A stretch of 64,000 nt of DNA from Micropterus salmoides (taxonomy: Eukaryota; Chordata; Actinopteri; Centrarchiformes; Centrarchidae). The notes under the pieces are model-generated. The model saw nothing but the letters and a program-made list of their open reading frames with translations. It did not search any database and was not told the DNA's origin. The stretch is from contig NW_024044459.1 in the NCBI RefSeq assembly GCF_014851395.1, forward strand, positions 20,346,664 to 20,410,663, written 5' to 3'. Position numbers and translations under genes: made by a program. Shown piece after piece: positions 1-12,785 of the stretch (position 1 is its first letter; every line of letters starts with the position of its first letter).

Positions 1-705
1 CTGCTGGCTTATTTTAATTTTCTATTAAGTTGAAAAAATGACCTCAATAATATTATTGTGATGATTTGGACAAGATATAATCAGCACATTCCTAGTGACC
101 AACATTTTTACAAACTATGGATTCATTTTCTATCATGGAAAATTACATTTTGTTTGACTTCATTCATAGCAGGCAAACTACTCGATGGGATAAGTGACTT
201 TATCTCACAGATACTACAATGCCCACATGGAACCCAAGTGTCAAATTTGCACTAGAGGGCTCAAGGGAGCCATACTTAACCTCTTCAATGGCTGACTGTA
301 ACTGCTTAAGGCTTAGCCAGAGGTAAGAAATGAAAAGCATACCTTACTCTGGGGGGAAAGGGTGAAGGCAATTTTATTAAGTTATGATGACCTTGCAGGC
401 AATAAAAACAAATCTGTTGCAGAAGAGGCATCTTCAGTCTTTCCAGCTCCTTCGGGGGAGAGGAAAAGGCCAATCCATGACTTCCAGCTGTAAATCTGTC
501 CATCGGTTCCTTGACTAGATCATTCTGCTACCACTTAAGCCCTCAAATAAGGAGGATGAATGGTATCAGATGCCGGGATAAACACTGGTAGTGCAGCGAG
601 ATGTTTGAAGGGCAGGACATAATCCAGCTAAAAGCCACTGAAAACAGGATGTGAAATTCAAAACAAACAAAGGAGCAGAAAATAGTCTGGTTGACAGAAA
701 AACTA

Positions 706-732
<27 letters not shown>
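706..732. repeat. (GA)n microsatellite
   Basis: An uninterrupted AG/GA dinucleotide run of 27 bases. The long S/L-rich and R/E-rich frames across it are artefacts of the repeat. Confidence 0.95.
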
Positions 733-736
<4 letters not shown>

Positions 737-2989
737 TGCTCCTAGAGAAATGAAGCAAATGGGTGGTAAAGAGGTAGGAATGGCACAGCTATTTTCTGTA
801 ATGAATATGCCCCTATGGGTCACAACCCACATAAATCTCTGTTTAGCTCAACTGTAGTTTGACCAAAGTCACTGTGTTTGACCCGCTGCACATTCTGCCT
901 ATTTGCAAGTGATGCCTTCAGACAATGACTTTAAAATTGCTCAGACATCAATTTACTTTTACCATTATGTGGATTTTACAACTGACAGCGAAGTGTTGAG
1001 ATTCCGTTTCAAGAATGTTTTTACAAAGCATACTAACCTTCACATCAGTATATAGAAGTCTGGTGGTACATTTGAACTCATAATAAACCATCTCGATATA
1101 TTTGCAGACTTTTTCTCAAGTTGCTTTAGTGGATCTTTCTCATTGTGTGATATGGATTCTCCACAGGCTGCTTTTGCCTGAACACTGGTAGTTCATTGAA
1201 TTTCCCACCGGAGGACATTTATCTTGATTCTAAAAGTCAAATAATTCAGCCTTTATTGGAAATGTATGTGCTTTGTGCGCAGTGCCACTCGAACAAGATG
1301 GAAAAGAGTAGCAAGGTAGGAGACAAAGTGAGATTGGAGCAAATTGAACAGGAGGAAGAACAACAGAGGGCTGCATAAAGCAGATGGAAAGAGTAAAGAT
1401 TGAAGAATAACTTTAAAATTATGAGATGGTCCGTGCGGGGAAAGTGTAGAGGAGAGAGAATAGCATGTCTGGAGCTCATATCTATATTTTAGTATAATTT
1501 ATCTCATCTCCACCCTGTGGCTTCGCTCCTCAGCATCCTAAAATAGATGTTGAAAGACTGGTGAGCAGTAATAATTTGTCATGAAAAAGGGCATAAACCA
1601 CCAGTGTCCTCTCTCAATGGTCTGCTCTCATTCAGTCAGAATGACTAAGTCAACACAGGTCAATTCTCCGAAGTAACAATCATCACCCACCACCATTGTC
1701 ATCCTCATCATCCTCGCCATCATCATCATTATTAAGTGAATTGTTGTGTTATCATTGTGCCAGCTTGTTTCAGCCTTTATGTGTCTCTATTTTTTTGCCC
1801 TGGCTCATTCTCTCTCTCTTTCCACTTTCCCTTCTCCTTCACCACCAATACGACATCAGCTTCTTCATGTCTGTATTAGATATGATTATGTTGTGGATGT
1901 GAGGAAAGAAAAGTTCCCATAATGAACTTAAGAAAGTGCAGCTCTGTTTGGCCGCTGTGTTCTTTTTGACAATCTATTTAAAAAATTTTTTTTACTATCC
2001 ATTAAGCTAAAGCCATCAAACAGCATGTGAGTAGGCAGACTGGGTATTGTTTACAGTATGTTCCAAATGATGGACTATGGCCCTTTCAATCATTATGATC
2101 AGATATAACCAAAGCATAATCACTATACAGGTCCTTACCAGCACATTAGACACTTTTTGACACAATTGGACACACACACACACCATAGCTATAGTCATCA
2201 TTTAGATACCACATTTTTGCCTACTTTATGGCAGGCAAACATCATATACTGTCTAATGAATGTGGAGTTTTATTTCCTGTAGACAAGAATGAAAGGGAAT
2301 GACTCAATTCTGAGTTGTTGATTATTTGTTTTCAGTCATTTCCAAAAGAGTGTGTTGACCTTGAGACATGGCACAGCATTAAGTGGGGGAAAAATTTTCA
2401 TAACATGAACAATAATTAATCATGTTCAGAGCTCAAGTAGCAAAGCTTGATTGTGCTGGAGTGTAGTTTCCCACCTCACCGCATAGCTTTCTCTGCAGAT
2501 TTTTATAGATGTTCTGCACACTTGGTGGAATATTTGGCCCTTCAGCCACTGTGTTTTCCTGTGAGATTGTTTCTCTCTGCGGTATAGTGTAATCACAGGC
2601 TTTTTGTCATACATATTTAAGGCCATGCACAGACAAGCTTTATTATTTTTCCTCAGGTGTTGAGCCTTTAATAAAATCTAAGATATAGTCAGTTGCATGA
2701 TCCCAGGGGACTGTTGAGTTTAATATATATGAGCTGCACTTCTTTCACCAACAAATCATGACAATAAACATCACAGGAATGTACTCTGCCCCCCGAGCGG
2801 AGTGCACTGACCATTGGAAATGATGGGTTTTGATGTTGCTTTGGTTCTGAAAGGGCCTATACACCTGTAATAGCTAAGGACCTAGCTGCACAATTAATTA
2901 GCACATTCCTGTTATATATATTGTCATGATATGTTGGGAAAAGAAGTGCAGACATCACACTGGGCTTTAAAAAAATTGCTATTGGGTAT

Positions 2990-3080
2990 TTTTCACAATT
3001 TTCTGACATTTTATAGACCACTTGAATAATGGAGAAAATGAATGGTAGGTTAGCGGATAATGAAAATAATTGCGACATAA
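2990..3080. repeat. Dispersed teleost repeat fragment
   Basis: The stretch with 'ttctgacattttatagacca' and a following 'ggataatgaaaataattg' is recalled as a widespread fish interspersed repeat that ends in 'taatcgttagttgcagccct'. The same family appears more completely at 61255-61552 in this window. Assignment is from memory and needs a repeat-library search. Confidence 0.4.
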
Positions 3081-3315
3081 TTACGTTGTTTGGTTTCAAA
3101 GAGAAAATTCTCTCTCCGCAACAACAGCAGGGCCAGCTGTTGCTTCTGGTTAAGGTCATAATTTGTAATGCTGAGACCCTGGTGGTACAGTTCAGCCTGT
3201 AGTAATGCTTGCTGCCCTGCCCCAGGATTCAGCTGTCTACCCTGCTTATGGTCATTCTCTGGGCTGACTGCGAAGACCTGGCACTGGAGTTTAGCTGAAG
3301 GTCAATTCAGGCTCT

Positions 3316-3322
<7 letters not shown>

Positions 3323-3349
<27 letters not shown>
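3323..3349. repeat. (TG)n microsatellite
   Basis: Pure TG dinucleotide run of 27 bases. Confidence 0.95.
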
Positions 3350-3501
3350 TAGTGGAGGAGAGGAGGGTGTACATTTGTTTGTGTGAATAAGCGAGGCTAT
3401 GTGATGAAGAGACAAAAAGAGGATGAGAACTTGATTGCAGTGAGTGCATGAGAGTAGGATACCAGAATTACTGTCTGCCTATTTTGCACAACATGTGCAC
3501 A

Positions 3502-3511
3502 GACAGACAGA

Positions 3512-3556
<45 letters not shown>
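3502..3556. repeat. (GACA)n-(CA)n compound microsatellite
   Basis: About three GACA units at 3502-3513 run into a (CA)n tract that continues to 3556, with one 'catac' interruption. Confidence 0.93.
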
Positions 3557-3564
<8 letters not shown>

Positions 3565-3757
3565 ACAGACACACTTCATGGATCATTTGCAAAGACATGC
3601 TAAAGTGTCACCTAGGAATCCTTCAAAATATGGACTGACTTTCTCAATCTAACATTTACTGCCACTAATGGGATGATTGTAGAACTGTTATTTTTGTGCA
3701 GCTCACATAATAACAGTTAAATTAGCCACATGGTTAAACTAGAATGAGATTTTGTTT

Positions 3758-4135
3758 AAAGGATTAGTTCAACCGAATGATATTGAAAAGTATCACTTTC
3801 TCACAGTTATTTTAATCCTTTTTCTGTTTTGTCTGCTGAGATTTTGAGATATCTTATCTCTGACATTTCTGCCACCACTCCAAAACAATGGCGGTGAATG
3901 AAAATATGTTTGTCATGCTCAAGGCACCGAAAAATGACATTTGAAAAATCTAACAGCGTGTATCTTTCCAGAAACAGTTCCAGTTACTCAGTATAATCCA
4001 TAGAACTGTTTTCATCAGCACCTCTTTCTACGGAAGAAATAGTTGGTGTGCTAGCAATTTGATGGTAGGTCAACTTGTTCACAACTCGTACATCTCAGTG
4101 TAGGCAGTAGTTCAGCAACCCTGTCATAGGTCTAT
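3758..4135. repeat. Percomorph interspersed repeat (unclassified)
   Basis: Begins 'aaaggattagttcaaccgaatga' and contains 'tcatgctcaaggcaccgaaaaatgacatttgaaaaa', 'tttccagaaacagtt' and 'actcagtataatccatag'. I recall this order of blocks as a high-copy percomorph repeat. No coding potential. The right edge is uncertain. Confidence 0.45.
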
Positions 4136-4734
4136 CTAATTCTGCTTGTGAAGCTATGTGTCCTTTCAGTAGAGGGTGAAATAGCTGCCACTAAGTGCAA
4201 AAGCTCTGCAAGTTATTATCTGACCTAATGAATATGCCTTAACTTTTCAGATTATGGTCTGAAATGAAATTAATCAGTGCATCCTGAGCGAATCACCAAG
4301 GTGGTCATGTTTTGTTAAAATCCATGAAACATGAGTATGGCTAAATATAACAATTGGTTATATGAATAAGATGAAACAGAATGAAGGATCATATTATCTA
4401 CAAGAAAATACGCTATACACTGTGAAGGAACCCTGGGCAATAGAAGTGAGGCTTTCAGAAAATCTACAAGGGTCTGAAATTGCAAATTGAGTAATTGGGG
4501 ACTAGATTAATTAATAGGAGATATTAAAGTCATACTTACAGAGGGGGAGGATCAAACTGGCATCTACTCTAATCAAAAAGTCTAGACTTAAATTCAAAGA
4601 TATACAGTATGATGGAGTATGAGAAAAGCAATTTAATAAAATTGGCATTGTCTAAATTAGGAACACTGTTCACTGAGTAATCTGATACTTACAATTACAA
4701 ATAGTACGTGCAAGGGAGGTGACTTGTGAAGGAA

Positions 4735-4800
4735 GATAGGCAAGGCAAGTTTATCTGTATAGCACATTTCAACGACAAGGTAATTCAGTGCCATTAGACT
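4735..4800. repeat. Short dispersed repeat fragment
   Basis: 'ggcaaggcaagtttatctgtatagcacatttcaacgacaaggtaattcagtg' matches from memory a very common fish repeat tail ('ggcaaggcaagtttatttgtatagcacatttca'). Only about 60 bases survive. Confidence 0.45.
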
Positions 4801-5084
4801 TCTGTCATATCTATTAATTTTTCAAAAGTTCTGCAACTGCAGGGAAACTATAAGATATGTTTCTTAAAGACAGATGACGTGAGCCCCCTTATATTGCAGA
4901 TGAATAAGAATTTTGCCATGTTTCACTTGGTTCTTATTACGCATGCTGCAGTGTGAAACTTGAGACAATCTTCACAATATTATCTACACAATGTCCAACT
5001 TTTAAACACATCTTGGTGGAGTAGGTGGAGTTGCTCTGCTGTTTCAAACTTGGGTCACAACAACAACTAAACCGTCTCCATTAC

Positions 5085-5280
5085 AACTGAGCAACTCCAT
5101 CATTAGGGACGGCTGAAGGATTCGATCCCTGGCTCCTCCAGTCTGCATGTCAAAGTGTCCTTGGGCAAGATACTGAACCCCAAATTACTGTGCCATCGGT
5201 GTGTGAGTGTGTGTGTGACTGATTAGTTTCTGTTTCTGATGAGCCCCTGTAACCTAAGTACTCTGTTTACACCCAGTGCT
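5085..5280 (+). mobile_element. SINE-like fragment with B-box remnant
   Basis: Contains 'ggattcgatccctgg', resembling a tRNA B box (GGTTCGANTCC), then 'cagtctgcatgtcaaagtgtccttgggcaagatactgaacccc', a block typical of teleost tRNA-derived SINEs and related to the SINE at 7479-7690. The A-box region is degraded. Confidence 0.5.
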
Positions 5281-5910
5281 TTGGGCCTGCAGCGTCTCAT
5301 CCTCTTGGCACCTTGTACGGTAGCCTCTGTGTATTAATATGTGTGAGTGGGGTAAATGTGAAATGTAGCGTCCATTTACTATCTGCTGAAGACCACTGTG
5401 AAAGCTTTGGAAACACCAAGTTAGTTGGATGACGTATTCTTGTAAAAAATTTACTTTCAAGCTTAAATTGAGATATCTATGGAAGACTATAGAGCTAAAA
5501 TACTTTAGGGTGGACGTTTGGAGTCCCACCAAAAAGTAACTGGAGGTATACAAAATAGGTAGAAAACATTCACCAACAATTGCATTTGAGAATTCGCTAT
5601 AAAATAAATATAACAAAAGCTATATAAGAAAAATATAAAACAATAAGCACAGCATTGTTGTTCTCTGGGAGCTCTGTTCTGCCTGTGATGGATGAAAAAG
5701 ATCAGTATATGTGAGCACAGACACTTCAAGTTGTCAGAGTTCATAACTTATGGCCACGGATGCTGTTATTCACAGTCTGTGTTGTTGTTGCCGTGGAACT
5801 GGGCTGTTTTGTAGCACTGACCCCACTCTTACAGCTGTGTCCCACCACAGAAATAAAACATGCAGTGGTCAATACCTGCATGCACACTCATGTTCAGTTG
5901 CTTTCTCCAG

Positions 5911-8900
5911 GTTCCCATGATTCCTTCAGTTTCTACATCGACGAGGCGTCTCCAGTGGGCCCCGAGCAGCCAGAGACCGTGCAAAACTTTGTTTCTGTTT
6001 TTGGCACGGTGGCCAAGAAGCTAATGAGGAAGTGGTTAGCTACACAGACTATGAACTTCATCAGCCAACTGGAGGCTGGGATCCGCTTCTTTGACCTTCG
6101 CATCTCCACCAAGCCCCGTGACCCCGACAACGAGCTGTTCTTCGCCCACGGGCTCTTCAGTGCCACGGTCAGCATAGAGCATAGAGATGTAGTGTTTTTT
6201 GATGTGATGAATATTTTGCGCTGCTTGTGGTTGCTAAGTGATGTTTGTGCATTTCTGTGTATGTGGCAGCATATTTATGTGGAGAGCCAACTGCCAGCTT
6301 AATTATATGAGGTGCTTCAGAGATTTTAAGTACCTCCGAGTTGTTTTCATGCCTATATTTCACATCGTTATGTCATTAAAGGCGTTATTAACCCACGTAT
6401 TGTTCATATTTGTGTTTTTTAGGTGAGAGAAGGTCTAGAGCAGATCAGCAGTTTCCTGTCAGCTCACGCCAGAGAGGTCGTGTTCTTGGACTTCAACCAC
6501 TTCTATGGTGTGCAGAACTTGCACCATGAAAAACTGGTGGCCATGTTAAAAGAAGTGTTTGGAGAAAAACTCTGCCCAGTTGTCTTCGCTCAAGAGGTAC
6601 TGCTGACTTACAGACACTTAACAGCAAGTAGGATTAAAAGCAATTAACAGACCTAGAATCTGGCCCCACATATTTATTTCAGATGCCTCTCACCTCTAAC
6701 AACTCTTGATTGAGAAAGGACATGTCTCAGGAACACATTTTTGTGTGTGTGTGTGTTCAATTGGCTTTTGATAATTATGGTTTTCTCTGAGCGATTTCTG
6801 TGTTTTGATCACTTGAGATGCAGAATGATGGTTATCACATCCCCTAATCATAGTTCATTTTTTCACTCAGGGCTTGCCCTTTTGCATAGAAGTCGAGCAG
6901 AAAAGTGCTCAGATTTGTCTCTCTGCTGCCTTTCTCTGTCTATTTATTTCACCTTCCCACCGCTCCCTCACACCAACCTTAAGTGAGTGTGTACATGAAG
7001 GATAAAAGACCAATAGTGACTAGTGGATTCTTTGAAAAATAAAGAACATCTTCTCAGTGCTATAGGGTCATCTGGGCTGGTGTTTAAATTTAGAGTAGAC
7101 AAACGCCTGGTGTTCTTTCTTCCACGTGTATTCACTCCTCTCTCCACTTTACATTCCTTTGTCTATGAGTAAAACTACTCTACTATTCCCTTGTCACCTC
7201 TTTACATCACAGTTGCTCTCCTAAACAAACTAAATCCCCTGCACCACTCTTCTCCAGTGGTCATTTGGCTTATTTTAAGGCATAATGTACAGCTGCAAGA
7301 ACATTGTTTTCATCTATAACCACCTTCATGTAAACCATAACTGACTTTAATCAACTGACAGGGAATCTTAATTATTTGTTTTCGTTCACTCTAGGTAAAT
7401 TAATTGCAGCTACAGTTTTCCACCAAAAATATTTCAGCTGAGATGTAACCATAAAAACATATGTTGCTTGTGTCCATGAGTGGTATTAGCTCAGTCCGTG
7501 GGGATTTGCCTTGGGAACGGGAGGGTTGCCAGTTCGAGTCCACCATGGACTGTTGCTGAAGGTGCCCTTGAGCAAGGCCCTGAACTCATAACTACTACCT
7601 GGGCGCTGCACAATGCTCCTAATTAGGGTTAAGTTAAATGCAGAGAAAAACAAATTTCCCCTTTGTATCAATAAACTATATGAAATTATGTGAAACACTA
7701 TAGAATAACAGGAGCCAGGTAAAGAATATTGCTTTTTTATAAATAAATAAAAACAGAAACTACATATATAACCGCACAAAAGTGTCTATTGAAATTACTA
7801 GGAATGTAATCTCTGCCAGGTCTCTTTAGTCTTTGACATTCTGTGAAATATATTTGTTTGTTTTGTTTTTTACCTCTTGAATACCCTGTTATAACTATTA
7901 TGTTGTTTTCTTGTCAAGCAATATACTAAGGTTAGACATAAAACAGTGGTTGTTTATGTAGCAAAGCTGTCTATCTTCACAAATAACATACCTAACAATT
8001 TCTATGGTCAATCAGAGACAAAGCCACTTAATAATCAGAGTGATGCATTACATCAGGCAGTTTCGTCTATTTATTTCTGTTTGCTTCCATTCAAATAAAC
8101 ATAAAGCTTACTAAGAAGCTTCCAGCTATGTCTCAGCTGCCTGTTTTCTGTCCCTCAGCACAGAAGAGGCTTTTCTTATATTTACTATACAGCACCCATC
8201 ACATTTTTTTCTTTTGTCATCTCCCACCAATTCTCCCCTTATAACCTCCTGCTACCCTGAACATATAAACAACCTCCATTCCCAGGTGACTCTGCAGTAT
8301 CTGTGGGAGAAGGAGTACCAGGTGCTTGTCTTCTACCACCACCCCATGGCCCTGGAGGTGCCCTTCCTGTGGCCAGGCCAGATGATGCCCTCTCCCTGGG
8401 CCAACACCACAGACCCAGAAAAGCTGGTTCAGTTTCTCCAAGCGTCTGTCACTGACCGCAGGTCAGCATCTACATTTATTATACTGTGGGCACTCTATGT
8501 CCTTAATGCATGAGGTATAATGGGACAGAATCTCTGTACATGTTACATGTAGCTTGATATATCATCTGTGAGTGACGTTTTTATTGCCTCAATTTATTGC
8601 TGATATTAATTTACCAGTGTTTTAAGCTTTATAGCATTACAAATGTCCAAAAGCCTAACCATGATGGTTCATTCTAGCGTGATTTTGATTTATTGTCATA
8701 ATGATGATACTTTGCTTAGAGTTCAGAACTCAATGACATTTCCTATAGTTAGTTCAAAATAGCCAATTAAGAGAATGGGAACTGGGGTTAAATGAACAAG
8801 TTAAGTAAAAGTACTTTCATACCTTATGAAACTCATACATACATTTAAAGGAAACTGCTGACAGTAATGGGAAAAATGTTCTTCAAAACCAGAAATTTGC

Positions 8901-10187
8901 ATGCAAAATTATTATGTCTATATTTTTGACAGAATAAGTGTTTTTGTTTCTTTGTGGGCACTTAAAGTAATTAATTCTAAAGTGAAGTGTATTTGTGTCT
9001 AGCACTTCTCTTCATCACATGTCATAAGGTGCTTTACATAAATAGATCACATGCAAAAAAGAAAAATACAACAAAAATATATTGTAAATGCCTGATGTGT
9101 CTCCTGCAGGAGGAAGGGGACCTTCTTTGTCTCACAGGTGGTTCTGACACCGAAGGCCAGCACTGTGATGAAGGGCGTGGCGAGCGGACTGAGAGAGACA
9201 ATCACGGAGAGGTGTGTACACCTGTTTATGTGTTCTTGCGCCATGTTCATTATAACACTACTACTGAATATGATGCAGTGTTAGCATGAATGGTGCCACA
9301 TAGTTTTTTTCAACATATACACAGGCACTGTGAGACCGCAATTATAGCAACACCTCGGGCACCAGAGGCCACTGAACCGACGTGATTTACCCATAACAAC
9401 TCACAACAAAAATTCATGGGCATGTGTACACATACACTCACACATGCTCATGAGTCATCATGGCATTTTATAACTAAATCCTTAGGCATGTTGGTTTCTA
9501 CAGGTATCTCCAGGCATTTGACACTGACCTCTTTCAAGTTTTTTTTTTTTTTTGAAAAGCTTCAGCAAACCTGAGGCAATGCTTCTCATCCATCTCCTTT
9601 CTCTTTCTATATCTCCCCTTCTCAGTTCTGGTAGAGGATTTGTTCCCCCCTCATTTCCCAGTTTTGTCTTTATTTCACTCTTAATGTCTTAATGTCTTAA
9701 TGTCACCAGTTTGTTAAAAGCCTCAGCAGCAATATCATATATTTTCCAGGCGTGAATTATTTATTTATTTGGTAACTCCACAGCCATCAGCCATTCTCAC
9801 CAGGCGTTTGGTTACTTTGATGTCAGCAACCTTCAAAATTCCATCCATTCATTTTGCCACACAGGCCGCCAGTGTAGGACTCGACAGAACGATAAGCAAG
9901 TGTGAGGAGGAGGCAAGTTGTAGAATTTCGCCATGCAGAAAGCAGGGTGAGACATCTGCAGTAGTGACACCCTCCCCTGGTGCACAGCTCACATGAACAT
10001 GTCCAGCAAGTGTTCAGAGAGTCATCCTCACAGCTGGTGTCTGGCATGCAGACATCTCATGCTGCTTCACAGAGATCTTTTATCACAGCGTGCCCCTATC
10101 TGTGTTAAACCAGCTAACCATGAATCATCCCTTCTTCTATCCTCTATATCTTTTATGACTTTATTTCTCCCACTCTTGCTCCCCCTA

Positions 10188-10230
<43 letters not shown>

Positions 10231-10400
10231 TGTGTCCTCCTAGGGCTTTACCGGGCATGATGCAGTGGATCCGATCGCAGAGACCCGGAGAGAGCGGCAT
10301 CAACATTATCACCGCTGACTTTGTGGAGCTTGGAGAATTCATCAGCGCTGTCATCACCCTCAACTATCACCTGGACGATGATGACGATGACGCCACCTGA
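5911..10400 (+). CDS. plcxd3: PLCXD3, PI-PLC X-domain protein (5' partial)
   Basis: Five phase-compatible coding exons: 5911-6167, 6423-6596, 8286-8461, 9110-9211 and 10244-10400 (stop TGA). They encode about 288 residues of a protein that is about 320 long in mammals. The missing part is the first ~35 residues, whose exon I did not find in the first 5.9 kb. The PI-PLC X domain fills the whole product. Both catalytic-type histidines are visible, in GSHDSFSFYID at the start of the first exon and in FFAHGLFSA near its end, followed by EVVFLDFNHFYG, FLWPGQMMP and SGINIITADFVELG. The wording is that of PLCXD3 rather than PLCXD1 or PLCXD2. These proteins lack the Y, C2 and PH parts of signalling PLCs; phosphoinositide hydrolysis is the expected activity, but the physiological role is poorly defined. 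The C terminus ends in six aspartates before AT*. Confidence in identity is high. Confidence 0.94.
7479..7690 (+). mobile_element. tRNA-derived SINE-like element
   Basis: An A-box-like 'tagctcagtccgtgggg' and, about 35 bases on, a B-box 'gccagttcgagtcc' stand in tRNA spacing. They are followed by a non-tRNA body ('aaggtgcccttgagcaaggccctgaac', 'gggcgctgcacaatgctcc') and a tail ending 'tgtatcaataaacta'. This is the architecture of common teleost tRNA SINEs. It is not a functional tRNA: no acceptor-stem pairing is evident. It lies in a PLCXD3 intron. Confidence 0.65.
10189..10224 (+). repeat. (TG)18 tract before the last PLCXD3 exon
   Basis: Pure TG run ending about 19 nt before the AG acceptor at 10242-10243, with only 'ttttcatgtgtcctcctag' between. 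It therefore sits where the branch point or polypyrimidine tract would be. Confidence 0.95.
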
Positions 10401-12785
10401 GAGCTCACAGGGGGCGTCAGGGAGCACAGTCACCACCAGTGGTTTGATCTGTGCTCTCACTCTTTTCTCTTTGGCATTTATTTAAGGAGAGGAGTTGCAC
10501 TGCTCCTTCCACTTTATTTAGGGCTATAGTGAATTGGGAGATGAAATGGCAAAAAGGAATAGAGGTTGTGATTGGGAGAAACAACCCTGGTGTTTGGTTG
10601 GAGCACGAAGAGAATGAGGTTTTGTTTGTTTCCCATTTGGGGGATGAAATATCTTCTTTTTTTTTTTAAAGTGAAATGTTCTTTTTTTTGAGATGTTCAT
10701 TTTCTTTACTTCCTGTGCTGTAAAAAATAACTGCTTTTTCCACTGATCAAATGCACCGTTTTCAGGCTTACCACTTTGCCAAGGGTAACAGCACATCAAC
10801 CTTCTGCTAAACATCATTCTTGGTATTCTAGTGATAGTGACCATTTTTTCAGAGGGTGTTTTAAAATAAGTCTATGTAATGTAAACCACTCCCATTGTAG
10901 GCTGGTGTACGTAGATAACAGTTGTATGTCTTGTTTGGGAAACCTGTTCAGTAGGGTTTTATTTGTTTCTTTGTTTTTTTACAATATGCACCCCTGGTCA
11001 GATCTCTGCTGGTGTTTCTGAAAAGATGCCTCAAGCAGCTTGATGCAGTGTGCTATTACAACGTGTTTACCCTAATACATAGACAAGAAGTGAATCATTT
11101 GTTTCTTCAGCAGTGATCTCTCTAGGGGCTTTCTCCCCATTATGTCTCCACTGAAGTCAGCTTGCAGCCTAGACATTAATCATACACATTGGAAAACAAT
11201 TAATTCACTCATTAAAAACCAGAGAGAAATAGAGAGTGAGAGGGCAGCCTGGGTAAATGTCGATGATATAAGACATTTATAATGATTAGGAATCCAACGT
11301 GACAAATTTAGTAGATTTTGGGGTGGGTGCGGAGTCGTGATAGCAAAGTATAAAAATATAGTATGTCCAGGTACAAGAGTGTTAACCACCGTCTGTGTTT
11401 CCTCTGCTGAATGCTTTCACCTTGTGTGTGTGTCTATACTTACTGCTGTAGTGCAGCATACAGTACATGAGTCATCCTGAGCTGTATCACGGTGTTGAGT
11501 CTTTCATAATAACAGGTGATAAAGTTGCTTAACACTCACGCAGAGACTCGTTTTTTTTTTTTCAAGTCAGGAAAGGGTGATCAACCAAAATCAAAAGGTC
11601 TTGATGTCACAACAGTATTTTGACACTTGGAAAATAGTACAATAAATGTTTAGTTAAGATCTAGCTGTAGCTCTTTGGTGTTTGATGTTTTTGAATCCCC
11701 GAAATTTCTGCTATATGTATACTGGTGCAATACATTTAATATGCTTTCAAATTTTGTTCATGTTTTCACACATTTCTTTCTATATCCTGCAGTGCTTCAT
11801 ATGAGGTGGGAAAGGACTTTGAAATGGCAACCAGAAAGATAATTCAAATTTTTATTGCAAGGTTTTGTGCATTATGAATGGAAAAAAAACAAATTGCATA
11901 CTACAACATCCACACACCTTATGATAAGCGTGGCGTTTTCTGCAGAGAATGTATTCTGTAAGGACACTGTTTGTCTAGTTTGGTAATGTAAAACCAGAAC
12001 AGGAAACTCAACTCTTTGGATTTGTGAATGTATGTGTCTTGTGAGTGCCATTTCTAAAAGTCTCCTGTGATCGAGTGACTGAGTATCAGCCAGAAAGTCA
12101 TTTTTGTATTGTTTGCTTCAGTGTGGAAATGAGTTCAAGTTTAAACAGTAACTTCTTTCACCTCAGTGTGGTTTCACGTTAAAATGTTTTATATTGTGGA
12201 AAGTTTGTACATACTGTAATTTCAAATAGTATACTGCCACTGAATTGTAATTTCTTTAAAGTATTGCGAGTCACTGATAACAATTTAACCAAATTAATTT
12301 TACCTATACCTTAACTGAGCTGTCATACTTTGTTCTTGTTCATATTTTCAGTTTTGTGCATGAACAAAAAAGTTCTACATATATACCTTTGTGGTATACC
12401 AACAAGGTCTATTAGGTTTGTGCATCTAATTGGTTAAATTCTGCATATTGTTCTTAAGATTTGAGTGCATCACAGCTGGAAATGTTTTTATCCTTTAAAA
12501 CAAATCTCTATATTAATTTATTTTTAAATGTTGCACTGCTACTACCACATACACATATACAAGAAGGAGCCCACACAAATGAGCAGACTTTTAAAAGGCT
12601 TGCAAACGTTGTTGTAAGGACATTTGTGTCTTCCCTGGTCCAAACTGTTGTCAATGCCTTTATGTTCTGGTGTGAAAAGAGTCTTTTGCTGTTGTAAAAT
12701 GCCAAAACTTTTGTTCAAATGAAATTGACTCTGTTCTAAGTGGAAAACGGCCAATCAAATAAAGCTTCTGTGACTAATGAGTGAC
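10401..12785 (+). other. plcxd3: PLCXD3 3' untranslated region
   Basis: AT-rich sequence without coding signal follows the PLCXD3 stop codon. A canonical AATAAA lies at 12758-12763 (within ccaatcaaataaagcttc), the best end for a roughly 2.4 kb 3'UTR. An earlier AATAAA-like signal at about 11641 could give a shorter form. The extent is inferred from the signal only. Confidence 0.5.
12758..12763 (+). terminator. poly(A) signal AATAAA for PLCXD3
   Basis: A perfect AATAAA hexamer, the first convincing one before the intergenic spacer, followed by a GT-rich stretch (cttctgtgactaatgagtgactgagtg), as expected for a cleavage site downstream element. Confidence 0.45.

Larger units (their letters stand above)
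1..5910 (+). other. PLCXD3 upstream intron sequence (inferred)
   Basis: No exon was recognised here. Because the first visible PLCXD3 exon begins with a phase-1 acceptor (ctttctccag at 5901-5910) and the initiator exon is absent, most or all of this stretch should be intron 1. It holds (GA)n at 706-732, (TG)n at 3323-3349, (CA)n at 3519-3556 and several interspersed-repeat fragments listed separately. Open frames here are short and show no family resemblance. Confidence 0.6.

Noticed and set aside
3397..3638. Cys/Val-rich and Thr/His-rich open frames
   Set aside because: They are translations of the CA/TG microsatellite on the two strands.
7479..7570. tRNA gene
   Set aside because: A- and B-box-like motifs are present, but stems do not pair and the sequence continues into a SINE body and tail.
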